Assembly (NCBI GenBank): GCA_009827215.1
Contig: WUAJ01000034.1
Span: 1 to 15,572 of the forward strand
Reading direction: 5' to 3'
Length of the DNA: 15,572 bases
DNA from: Phycisphaeraceae bacterium
GTDB taxonomy: Bacteria; Planctomycetota; Phycisphaerae; Phycisphaerales; UBA1924
The notes beneath the pieces were generated by a model, which saw nothing but the letters and a program-made list of their open reading frames with translations, did not search any database and was not told the DNA's origin. This document shows, piece after piece, positions 1 to 6,087 of this stretch (position 1 is its first letter; each line of letters begins with the position of its first letter). The translations under genes were made by a program, and so were the position numbers.

Positions 1-516
1 GCTGGTACAGACGAATCAGTAACCAAATCGTTCGCATCAAGGTTTGGTCCAGGAGGAGGATCACCTGGAAAGCGATGGGACTCGGTGGTGCGTTCGCTCG
101 ATCAGCTCTGCGAGCGTTTGCGGCCGATGGTGATCCATCACGAGGACGCGTTCGAGCTGATCCCAAAGCTCCACGACACGGACAAGACCGCGGTCTATGT
201 GGACAGCCCGTACATCAACGACACCCGCGTCCACGGCCGCTACGAGCACGATTTCAGCGACCACGGCGGCGCGTCGATGTTCGGTGACCAGGACGACCAC
301 GACCGGCTCAGCGAGCAGCTCAACCGGTTCAAGCACGCCCGCATCGTCGTCAGCTACGAGGATCACCCGCGCCTGAGCGAGCTGTACCCACCCGACCGCT
401 GGAACAAACTGGTCATCGAACGAACCAAAGCCATGAGCAACACCGGCACATCGAGCAAGAGCGTGTCGGAGGTGCTTCTGGTCAATGGCGATCTCAACAG
501 AAAGGACACGGAATGA
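1..516 (+). CDS. DNA adenine methylase, D12 class (C-terminal part, cut by window start)
   Basis: The frame is open from base 1 to the TGA at 514-516, so the gene begins upstream and 171 residues are visible. A D12-class (Dam-like) enzyme transfers a methyl group from S-adenosylmethionine to N6 of adenine. The visible part carries a glycine-rich GPGGGSPGKRW stretch (about residues 16-26) typical of phage members. It also has the catalytic motif as VDSPY (67-71; the family norm is DPPY) followed by a YEHDF segment, and an ARIVVSYEDHPRLSELYP block near 113-130, with KSVSEVLLVNG at the end. The N-terminal SAM-binding FxGxG motif would lie outside the window. No restriction enzyme of recognisable type is adjacent, so it looks like an orphan phage methylase. 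Target specificity cannot be read from the sequence; GATC is only the best-known target of the class. A GTG at 85 is not the start, because family-like sequence lies before it. Confidence 0.88.
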   Translation, partial: AGTDESVTKSFASRFGPGGGSPGKRWDSVVRSLDQLCERLRPMVIHHEDAFELIPKLHDTDKTAVYVDSPYINDTRVHGRYEHDFSDHGGASMFGDQDDHDRLSEQLNRFKHARIVVSYEDHPRLSELYPPDRWNKLVIERTKAMSNTGTSSKSVSEVLLVNGDLNRKDTE

Positions 517-1076
517 GTGACGAGCAACAACAGGAAACTGGACCTATCTACAGCGTTCCGCTAATCGATTCACTTCCGATTGGCGGTGGTATGAAACAAG
601 CAATGCCCTCGAGACAGGATTTGGTGAAAGTTCAAGAGGTAAACACGCGAGTAGTTGCAGGGTATGAAGTTGCGATCGCAAAGATTGCACAGCTAGAGGA
701 CGAACTTCAAGACTCGCGTTCAATGAACGCCGACTTTGATTCATACCACTGCTGCCCCATTTGTTTCTCACAGAATGTTGAGCAGACGCATCCTGCCGGG
801 GCTGACGACTTCGGAGCGTTCAAGTGTCACGACTGCGACCATCAAGGAGAGATTGGAGAGGACTTCCCGTCTGGGACAAAGGTTCGTCATCGCATCGCCC
901 GGTTGAACGAGCGGGCGAGGAAGTTGGAGGCGGGGATCGACGCTGCCCACACCGTAGCACACGCCGCACCCGAGTTGAATATGAGCAACTACGACCACGA
1001 TCAAGTGTGCGAACTCAATACAGCAATGTGCGAGGTGTTTGTAATACTGGACGCATTGCGAAAGGAGCAGCCATGA
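513..1076 (+). CDS. Zinc-ribbon hypothetical protein
   Basis: A 187-residue protein that I do not recognise. Its ATG overlaps the methylase stop as ATGA, with AAAGGA about seven bases upstream, so translation is probably coupled. The centre holds a likely zinc ribbon: CPIC at 81-84 and CHDC at 105-108, with an extra Cys at 80. Before it, residues about 50-70 form a short acidic helix (IAQLEDELQD), and after it 125-145 is a charged helix rich in Arg and Glu. There is no signal peptide or membrane segment. Zinc ribbons of this spacing usually support nucleic-acid or protein binding, but no enzymatic motif is visible. Base composition is clearly more A+T-rich than the HNH gene downstream, suggesting separate acquisition. 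The protein lies in the small-gene run between the methylase and the first copy of a duplicated gene. Confidence 0.82.
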   Translation: MSDEQQQETGPIYSVPLIDSLPIGGGMKQAMPSRQDLVKVQEVNTRVVAGYEVAIAKIAQLEDELQDSRSMNADFDSYHCCPICFSQNVEQTHPAGADDFGAFKCHDCDHQGEIGEDFPSGTKVRHRIARLNERARKLEAGIDAAHTVAHAAPELNMSNYDHDQVCELNTAMCEVFVILDALRKEQP

Positions 1077-1411
1077 GCGAGCAGGAAATCAGAATACAAG
1101 ACCGGCTTCGTCAACGAATCCACACTCGTCATGGAACAACATACGAGGCGAGATCAGGACCTTTAGGCGAAGATTGGGGGTATGACGCAGAGTTGGACGG
1201 GCGTGCTGCAGATCATATTAATGCCCTCGAATCCGAACTCGCCGCCCGCGACAAGCGGATCGCGGAGTTGGAGGGAGCGTTGATAGAGATTGAAGTTGGT
1301 CTTAAGGATGTTTCGCCTGTAGCGGGGCTAGGTCTAAACAGACTACATGATATTGCAAAGAGAACTCTTGAAGCCGCCGAAGCCGCGTCGCAGGAAGGGG
1401 CGGAGCAATGA
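1073..1411 (+). CDS. Small coiled-coil phage protein, copy 1 of a duplicated pair
   Basis: A 112-residue protein starting at the ATG that overlaps the preceding stop (ATGA), with AAAGGAG just upstream. The frame stays open back to about 824, but the coupled start and the match to the paralogue at 1820 both fix the start at 1073. The N-terminal half has a distinctive block with QDRLRQR (9-15), TTYEARSG (22-29) and WGYDAELD (35-42). It then runs into a predicted coiled coil (about 47-75, with LESELAARDKRIAELEGAL). The last third is alanine-rich and helical. Over the first 56 residues it is identical at 36 positions to the protein at 1820-2182, so the two are recent paralogues. Function is unknown; the coiled coil suggests an oligomer or an adaptor. 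Confidence 0.8.
   Translation: MSEQEIRIQDRLRQRIHTRHGTTYEARSGPLGEDWGYDAELDGRAADHINALESELAARDKRIAELEGALIEIEVGLKDVSPVAGLGLNRLHDIAKRTLEAAEAASQEGAEQ
1139..1155 (+). repeat. 17-base exact repeat, copy 1 (duplicated gene pair)
   Basis: ACATACGAGGCGAGATC occurs here and again at 1886-1902, at the same place in the two paralogous genes. It encodes part of the conserved TTYEARSG block. It is the longest exact match I found between the copies and marks their common origin. Confidence 0.85.
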
Positions 1412-1809
1412 CCCCAGCCAAACAACGCGGCGAGTACGCCGACAACTGGAAGGAGATCTCCGACCAGGTCAAGGAGGACGCCGGCAACCGCTGCGTGCGG
1501 TGCCAGCACCCGCACGATCCAACCTCCGGTCATTGTCTCACGACGCACCATTTCGACGGCGACCGCGGCAACAACGAGCGTTGGAATCTCATGGCGCTGT
1601 GCCAGAGATGTCACCTGAGCGTGCAGGGGCGCGTGGACCCCGATGTCCCGCTGCTGATGGAGCCCAGCGACTGGATTAGGCCGTACATCGCCGGGTTCTA
1701 CGAGTCCGGCGGCGGGATGCCCGGACCCACCTACAACCTGGAGCAGTGGATCGAGAAGTACCCGCACGACTGGCCGACCTGGGCGCCCACACCATCCAAG
1801 ATTTTCTAA
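1408..1809 (+). CDS. HNH endonuclease-like protein
   Basis: A 133-residue protein whose ATG overlaps the previous stop (ATGA). It has the zinc-bound beta-beta-alpha-metal fold signature of HNH nucleases: Cys29-x2-Cys32, then TTHHFDGDRGNN (45-56) with the His pair 47/48, then WNLMALCQRCH (59-69) with Asn60, Cys65, Cys68 and His69. This spacing matches small phage HNH proteins, which cut DNA using one divalent metal. About 60 residues follow the motif, rich in Trp and Pro, with no second domain I recognise. The gene is more G+C-rich than the two genes before it and sits exactly between the two copies of a duplicated small gene. It may be a free-standing homing-type nuclease, a packaging-associated HNH protein, or a defence or anti-defence nuclease; the sequence does not decide. 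Confidence 0.82.
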   Translation: MTPAKQRGEYADNWKEISDQVKEDAGNRCVRCQHPHDPTSGHCLTTHHFDGDRGNNERWNLMALCQRCHLSVQGRVDPDVPLLMEPSDWIRPYIAGFYESGGGMPGPTYNLEQWIEKYPHDWPTWAPTPSKIF

Positions 1810-1819
1810 GGACAACCCG

Positions 1820-2182
1820 ATGAGCAATGAAGAAATCACAACCCAGGACCGCCTGCGTGAACGCGTCCAGAATCGCGACAACACCACATACGAGGCGAGA
1901 TCCGGCGAGCATGGCGAGGGCTGGGGATACGACGCGGAGCTCGACAGCCGTGCGGCGGATCAAATCGACGAACTCACTGATGAACGCGATCGGTGGAAAC
2001 GAATGTGCCTGCACAATGCAGAGATCGCAGAATCGAAAGACAAACGGATCGATGAACTGATTGAGATCATCGGACTTGCCTCCAAATCCCATGACAAATC
2101 ATCCGGGTCCTTCAAAGATCCGACGCCGGTGATGAGCGTCGAGCAGCTCAAACAGCAGCGTACACCAATGACCAGAGACTGA
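1820..2182 (+). CDS. Small coiled-coil phage protein, copy 2 of a duplicated pair
   Basis: A 120-residue protein starting at an ATG ten bases after the HNH stop; TAAGGAC supplies the ribosome binding site. Residues 1-56 repeat the first half of the protein at 1073-1411: QDRLRER, TTYEARSG and WGYDAELD are conserved, with 36 of 56 positions identical. At DNA level the copies still share an exact 17-base stretch (1139-1155 and 1886-1902). After the shared block a charged coiled coil runs from about 48 to 84 (RAADQIDEL, DKRIDELIEI). The C-terminal 35 residues differ completely from copy 1 and look disordered (HDKSSGSFKDPTP). Conservation only in the N-terminal block suggests that block is the functional part, for example a binding module, with the tails free to change. 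No known function. Confidence 0.8.
   Translation: MSNEEITTQDRLRERVQNRDNTTYEARSGEHGEGWGYDAELDSRAADQIDELTDERDRWKRMCLHNAEIAESKDKRIDELIEIIGLASKSHDKSSGSFKDPTPVMSVEQLKQQRTPMTRD
1886..1902 (+). repeat. 17-base exact repeat, copy 2 (duplicated gene pair)
   Basis: Second copy of ACATACGAGGCGAGATC, 747 bases downstream of the first and in the same orientation. Recombination between the copies would delete the HNH gene and fuse the paralogues in frame, since the distance is a multiple of three. Confidence 0.85.
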
Positions 2183-2200
2183 GTCCCTTATGAGGTCGGC

Positions 2201-2749
2201 ATGATCATCTGGGACGGGAACATGGAGCCATCGAGGATCACCAGATTCGAGGCGCTCGATGAGCCGAGAAACGGGATCTATTTCTACCTCCACGCCGAGC
2301 CGTTCGATCGATTCGGAAAGTTGTGTGTAGAAGCCAAGATAGACCCAATCAACACTTACGCGGACTCATGGAACGCATTGCACATGGGTGGGTGGACAAG
2401 ATCGCTCGACCGCCACGCGGTGCTCGAACCAATACTCAGCGCCGCTCCGGAGATGCTTGAGGTACTGCAGAACTTCGAGAACGACGACGGCCGCGTGCCC
2501 GAGCCGATCTGGAAAATGCGCAACGACGCGATCGAGAAGGCAACCGGAGGCCAGCTCACACCAAAGTTCCCAAACGATTTCTTTACCCGTCACATGGAGT
2601 CCGTACGCCGCGCCGGGTATCTCGAAGGCATCATGCTGGGCGTGGCCCAGGAGCTTGAGGCCAAGAACGAAAACGAGCTCGCCAAACACCTGCGTGACCA
2701 AGCAAACAAAGGTTCGCTATGCAAACCCGACGCGATCGGGGGTGGGTGA
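2201..2749 (+). CDS. Phage hypothetical protein with a small conserved helical module
   Basis: A 182-residue protein. The ATG at 2201 follows GAGGTC, a modest ribosome binding site. A second ATG at 2222 follows GGGACGGGAA and could be the true start, which would remove seven residues. Residues 81-116 (AAPEMLEVLQNFEND, then PEPIWKMRNDAIEKATG) resemble a short helical module found at the end of many phage and prophage hypothetical proteins, of the form MLxALxxF..IPxPxxxxAxxAIxKA.G. That resemblance is from memory and was not tested by a search. The C-terminal part, about 132-170, is a second helical region with RRAGYLEGIMLGVAQELE. There is no signal peptide, membrane segment or catalytic motif. 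The stop overlaps the start of the next gene by one base (TGATG). Function unknown. Confidence 0.78.
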   Translation: MIIWDGNMEPSRITRFEALDEPRNGIYFYLHAEPFDRFGKLCVEAKIDPINTYADSWNALHMGGWTRSLDRHAVLEPILSAAPEMLEVLQNFENDDGRVPEPIWKMRNDAIEKATGGQLTPKFPNDFFTRHMESVRRAGYLEGIMLGVAQELEAKNENELAKHLRDQANKGSLCKPDAIGGG

Positions 2750-2982
2750 TGCAATGCCCCCATTGCGGAAACGACACCACAGGTTCGGTGGTCGATTCTC
2801 GGCACATCGATTCACCATCAGGAGTGCGGCGTCGCAGGATCTGCGGTTCATGCAAGCGGCGCTTCACCACCTACGAGCACACGAAACACGAGGTGCTACG
2901 CGTACAGCGAGAGAATGACGATTTAAGGGTCATACTCAAGAATCTATCACGCGGATTCAAAGCATTAGAGGAGTATTCATAA
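2749..2982 (+). CDS. Stand-alone NrdR-type zinc ribbon protein (no ATP-cone)
   Basis: A 77-residue protein. I chose the ATG at 2749, which overlaps the previous stop (TGATG) and is preceded by GGGGGTGGG, over an in-frame ATG at 2719. It places the protein start exactly as in NrdR, whose N-terminus is MxCPxC. The first 44 residues match the zinc ribbon of NrdR, the repressor of ribonucleotide reductase genes: CPHC at 3-6, VVDSR at 14-18, GVRRRR at 25-30, CGSC at 32-35 and RRFTTYE at 37-43. Full NrdR is about 150 residues and has an ATP-cone domain that senses dATP and ATP. Here it is replaced by about 33 residues of charged helix (LRVQRENDDLRVILKNL). The DNA-contacting zinc finger is therefore kept while nucleotide control is lost. 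It may be a phage-made competitor at NrdR boxes or just a DNA-binding adaptor. Confidence 0.82.
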   Translation: MQCPHCGNDTTGSVVDSRHIDSPSGVRRRRICGSCKRRFTTYEHTKHEVLRVQRENDDLRVILKNLSRGFKALEEYS

Positions 2983-2995
2983 CCACCACCCGACG

Positions 2996-3005
2996 GATCA
3001 TGATC
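2996..3005. promoter_or_regulatory. GATCATGATC palindrome containing a start codon
   Basis: Two GATC sites at 2996-2999 and 3002-3005 flank the ATG of the 56-residue gene. If the methylase at 1-516 acts on GATC, both would be modified. A regulatory role is speculative, since GATC is frequent across the window. Confidence 0.2.
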
Positions 3006-3170
3006 AAACAAAGAACCGACTCCGGAATTCACACCTGGATCTTCTCATTTGATATGAACAGTCGGAAAGTGTTGCTTCGCACACTCGCCGACCATGCCGA
3101 CGACGACAACTCTCCAATGACATGGGATCATGCCGAGAGGATCGTTGAAATGATCATGAAGACGAGCTGA
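3000..3170 (+). CDS. 56-residue hypothetical protein
   Basis: A short open frame from the ATG at 3000 to the TGA at 3168-3170, 17 bases after the preceding stop and in the same direction. The protein starts MIKQRTDSG, has an aromatic strand-like segment HTWIFSFDM (11-19), a helix SRKVLLRTLADHADD (21-35) and a second helix TWDHAERIVEMIMK (41-54). This regular alpha/beta composition, the lack of rare residues and the position at the end of the run support a real gene. The ribosome binding site is weak (CGACGG). The start codon lies inside the palindrome GATCATGATC (2996-3005). I do not recognise a family and no function is proposed. Confidence 0.62.
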   Translation: MIKQRTDSGIHTWIFSFDMNSRKVLLRTLADHADDDNSPMTWDHAERIVEMIMKTS

Positions 3171-3175
3171 ACGCC

Positions 3176-5110
3176 TTATCGCACCGAGAACGACCGTAGT
3201 TTCGTCGAGCGGATCCGGTCTCCGGGAGCACCGATTGGCATACGCAGGTTGACAAAATGATCCGCCCACTCCCCGGTCTTGACCGGATGCACCCCATCCC
3301 CGGTTGCGAACACCTCATCCATCGCGGCTTGGTTGGCGTATTGCCCACGCACATGGGAGTGTGAGAACAGGTCACGACGCCCAGCGCTTCTGAGGATCTG
3401 GATGAAGCCATTGTTCACATCATCCATCTCACCCCGCTCGGTGTCGTTATATCCCGGCGAAGGAAGCAGTAGCTGGGACCCCCCGTGCATACGAACGGCG
3501 TGTTGCTTGCATGCGTTGACCTGCAACTGGAACGCATCGAGAATATCCTGCACACTCTCCCCGGCGCCAAAGTCGTTGATGCACTGCTCAGGGAACACAA
3601 GCTGCTGGCCACGGAGATATTGGAGCGAGTCAAACGCACCTGTCCAATCAGTGAGTGACACCATGCGGTTGCCGGTGCGCCCGATGCTGGTGTTGGACAG
3701 AATGCCCCGGTGATATCCGCGAGCTGGGTTGGCGAACGCATCGAGTTCGGCCCCGATATGGTTAGCTGTCTCGAAGGTGATCCCGCTGAGTGGCGCATCG
3801 AAGGTAATGTTGGTGGACATGTACGACGATGGATAGGTGTAATCGACCGATGGAGCCGCGAGCATCATGCCCATAACGGCATTGGTACCGATGAGCGTGC
3901 TTGTTATGATATTGATCTCAGGTATGCCGCCAGTTCTGTTCCACCAGACACCCCACTGGCGGCGATCGGATACGCCGCTGGATCCAAGATGGGTTAGCAC
4001 AAGCGCCGACTTGTTTGTAGTTTCATCAAAGATGATGTCGAGGCAGTACGGCTCGTCGTCCTTGTAGGTGAGTCCCGTCTCGACACCGCCAATCTTGATG
4101 GGACGCGTGGTTGATGAACCGCTCGTCCCGTCGAATGCAATGATTCCGACATCGCCAGCGGATGAAGTTCCAAGCCGACGATCCACTGATCCCCCTGCGG
4201 GAAGACAGATCATCTCATCACGCAGCACCGCACGACCTCGGAACGATTTGAGTTGACCAAATGCGTGGGCGCTTCGCAACTCCACCGTCACATTGCTTGC
4301 GCACCTGATTCGCTGCTCTTTGGACACGATGCCGGACGAGTCAGTCTCGAATGTGCCAGCACCACTGGTGATCTCCCAAGGACCATATTCAGGGCCGAGC
4401 TGCTCGAGATATTGGTATTTGTACCGATCCTCATAGTCCCAGTCGGGCGCGAAGTCATCGATCCAATCCGAGTCGTTCCAGTATCGATAGCCGTAGACGC
4501 GCCATGTCAGGTTCGCCCCGTCCATCGGAACGCAGCGACCCATCGGCCAGAGGGCCATGCCTGATGTGTCGATGTTCTCGTACTGCGCGATCGCCTGCCC
4601 GTTGACAGTAATGCCGAGGTATCCGTTGGAAGCGTGCTGATACCCAAACCCACCAAACCAGTGCTTGCGTCCGAGTGTCAGGATATCGCCAAATGACCGC
4701 GTGTACGAATCGCCCGCAACGGTGTTGCCAGAAGTAAATGTTTGGAGCCGGATGTCTTGATCCCACGCGCTGTTGGTACGCTTACGGAAGATCAAGCGGT
4801 TGCCTCCGCTGTTGATATCGAAGAACGAGTGCGTATCGCTGTCTGTCGGCGTGCCGCTGTACTCAATCTCCCACTCGATCGCGAAGTGATCGTTTGCATC
4901 GGTCACGCCTGAGTTGGCAGCGCGGAGTTCGCACCGATCCCCAGCCGATCCCTCGATGTACCGTCTCCCATCTGCGTCCGTACCCCACACCGCCGTACCA
5001 GACTGATTCGACAAGTCCGCAAGCCCGGTGTTCGCGGTGGTCGCCACAGTGCCATCGGGAACAGTGGCTTGTGATACGCTGTTAAAATCAAGTGATCCCG
5101 TTGGGGCCAT
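3176..5110 (-). CDS. Beta-sandwich protein with C-terminal SGNH-hydrolase-like domain (tail or depolymerase candidate)
   Basis: A 644-residue protein. The ATG at 5110 has GGAG eight bases upstream; a TTG at 5122 would add four residues and overlap that site, so it is not used. Residues about 1-220 are rich in Gly, Thr, Ser and aromatics and look like a concanavalin-type beta sandwich (FAIEWEIEYSG, WFGGFGYQHASNGYLGI, ITVNG). A second sandwich-like region covers about 240-430. The C-terminus resembles SGNH/GDSL esterases. A block II-like SIGRTGN is near 475-481, CINDFGAG near 510-517 recalls the GxND block, and ATGDGVHPVKTG near 602-613 matches the catalytic D-x-x-H block (Asp605, His608). I cannot find the block I GDS nucleophile. 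Phage tail proteins often pair sugar-binding sandwiches with SGNH deacetylases. No signal peptide is seen, consistent with a virion protein. It may be inactive. Confidence 0.68.
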   Translation of the reverse strand: MAPTGSLDFNSVSQATVPDGTVATTANTGLADLSNQSGTAVWGTDADGRRYIEGSAGDRCELRAANSGVTDANDHFAIEWEIEYSGTPTDSDTHSFFDINSGGNRLIFRKRTNSAWDQDIRLQTFTSGNTVAGDSYTRSFGDILTLGRKHWFGGFGYQHASNGYLGITVNGQAIAQYENIDTSGMALWPMGRCVPMDGANLTWRVYGYRYWNDSDWIDDFAPDWDYEDRYKYQYLEQLGPEYGPWEITSGAGTFETDSSGIVSKEQRIRCASNVTVELRSAHAFGQLKSFRGRAVLRDEMICLPAGGSVDRRLGTSSAGDVGIIAFDGTSGSSTTRPIKIGGVETGLTYKDDEPYCLDIIFDETTNKSALVLTHLGSSGVSDRRQWGVWWNRTGGIPEINIITSTLIGTNAVMGMMLAAPSVDYTYPSSYMSTNITFDAPLSGITFETANHIGAELDAFANPARGYHRGILSNTSIGRTGNRMVSLTDWTGAFDSLQYLRGQQLVFPEQCINDFGAGESVQDILDAFQLQVNACKQHAVRMHGGSQLLLPSPGYNDTERGEMDDVNNGFIQILRSAGRRDLFSHSHVRGQYANQAAMDEVFATGDGVHPVKTGEWADHFVNLRMPIGAPGDRIRSTKLRSFSVR

Positions 5111-5120
5111 TGTCTGCTCC

Positions 5121-5139
5121 AAAGACGCCGCTCGGCGCC
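5121..5139 (-). terminator. Hairpin with short T run before the SGNH-like gene
   Basis: On the minus strand GGCGCCGAGCGGCGTC folds into a six-base-pair stem with a GAGC loop (one G-T pair), followed by TTT. It lies between the stop of the glycosidase-like gene and the ribosome binding site of the next gene. The T run is short, so at most a partial terminator, or an RNA-processing or stability hairpin. Confidence 0.4.
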
Positions 5140-5148
5140 TGCGTGTGA

Positions 5149-6087
5149 TTACTCAATGACCGCCTTGTTCAATGCGCCTACGACGATCGGTGATTGCCAG
5201 CGTGCCTCCTGCATCCGCTGGTCGAGTTGTGATCCATCCGGACCCGTCTCAAACCACCAGAGCACCTGAGTCACGCCGTTGGACGCGATCGTTTCCCACC
5301 AGACCCGGACATCAAGCGGTGTGAGTTCTTCGGTGTACGAGTTGCGGAGTTGCCCCTGCCAAGCCGCCATGATCGGACGACCATCGGCAAGTAATCTCGA
5401 GATACTGATCGCGTGCGTGAGCCGGTTGGCGAACTCATGCTCAGGGATGCCCCTGCGTAGCGGTTCCTCTTGCTCTACACCGCAGTGGTTGCGGATATAG
5501 GTGTTGACGCAGATCCAATCGAGCGGAGCGATGCGGTCGATCAGCTTGAATGTCGCGATGCCCGAAACGCTTGACGACGGGAGACGGCTGGTAATCGCTG
5601 GGAATCCCCAGAGCGATACCTGAGCGCCGGTCTCGCGGGACCTGTCAACAAGGTACGCGTTGGTCGCGAAGGTCTCGATATCAATCATCCCAGAAACACC
5701 GTTGTAGTTCGGGGGTTCCCAGTCGGCGTAGACGAAATCGGGCTCTCGCTCGGTCGCTCGATCGATGACTCGGCCCACCATCGGGACAAACCAAGAGTCA
5801 CGGAGCTTCTCAGCAGGGGTGTTGGTGTATCCAAGCTGCTCGCAGGTGCGATCGGAGATCGGGTATCCGAGTCGGCGTAGTTCTTCTACGGTCTCGTCGT
5901 ACTGCTCGCGTTGACCGCCGACCCAGCACAGGACAATCTCCATCGGGTAGTCGCTGCCGATCACCTGTGGGTCGCCCGGACGATCGAGATCGGATGGTTG
6001 GGTGCTTGGCTGTGCGGATGCAAGAGATAGGCCGACAAGTACGGTCAGCATCGCGACCATCATGATGAGTGTGCTGAGTTGTTTCAT
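5149..6087 (-). CDS. Exported TIM-barrel glycosidase-like protein (GH18-like motif)
   Basis: A 312-residue protein with a clear Sec signal peptide: MKQ, a hydrophobic core to about residue 22, then the cleavage site ASA-QP (25/26). A QPSTQPSD linker follows. The mature part reads as an alpha/beta barrel with strand-end motifs. DFVYADWEPP at 117-126 resembles the GH18 signature D-x-x-D-x-D-x-E, with Asp117, Asp122 and Glu124 present and Tyr120 in place of the middle Asp. LDWICVNTYI at 189-198 and GVTQVLWWFETG at 271-282 fit late strands, the last recalling the final-strand Trp of GH18. The likely role is cleavage of a glycan in the envelope or cell surface, with Glu124 as acid. The family is uncertain; GH25 or a hyaluronidase-like barrel also have a DWE or DxE motif. 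The ATG overlaps the preceding gene's stop (ATGA). Confidence 0.6.
   Translation of the reverse strand: MKQLSTLIMMVAMLTVLVGLSLASAQPSTQPSDLDRPGDPQVIGSDYPMEIVLCWVGGQREQYDETVEELRRLGYPISDRTCEQLGYTNTPAEKLRDSWFVPMVGRVIDRATEREPDFVYADWEPPNYNGVSGMIDIETFATNAYLVDRSRETGAQVSLWGFPAITSRLPSSSVSGIATFKLIDRIAPLDWICVNTYIRNHCGVEQEEPLRRGIPEHEFANRLTHAISISRLLADGRPIMAAWQGQLRNSYTEELTPLDVRVWWETIASNGVTQVLWWFETGPDGSQLDQRMQEARWQSPIVVGALNKAVIE

Noticed and set aside
1..516. Restriction-modification system formed by the methylase and the HNH gene
   Set aside because: The HNH gene is two genes away and has no specificity domain; phages often carry an orphan methylase and small HNH proteins separately.
824..1072. Long N-terminal extension of the first paralogous small protein
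   Set aside because: The coupled ATG at 1073 with AAAGGAG and the match to the second paralogue fix the start; the extension overlaps a zinc-ribbon gene in another frame.
1213..1887. 224-residue minus-strand open frame
   Set aside because: Covers three coupled plus-strand genes, one with a clear HNH motif; best explained as a shadow.
2719..2748. Alternative upstream start of the zinc-ribbon protein
   Set aside because: NrdR proteins begin at the position given by the ATG at 2749, which also overlaps the previous stop; the upstream start remains possible.
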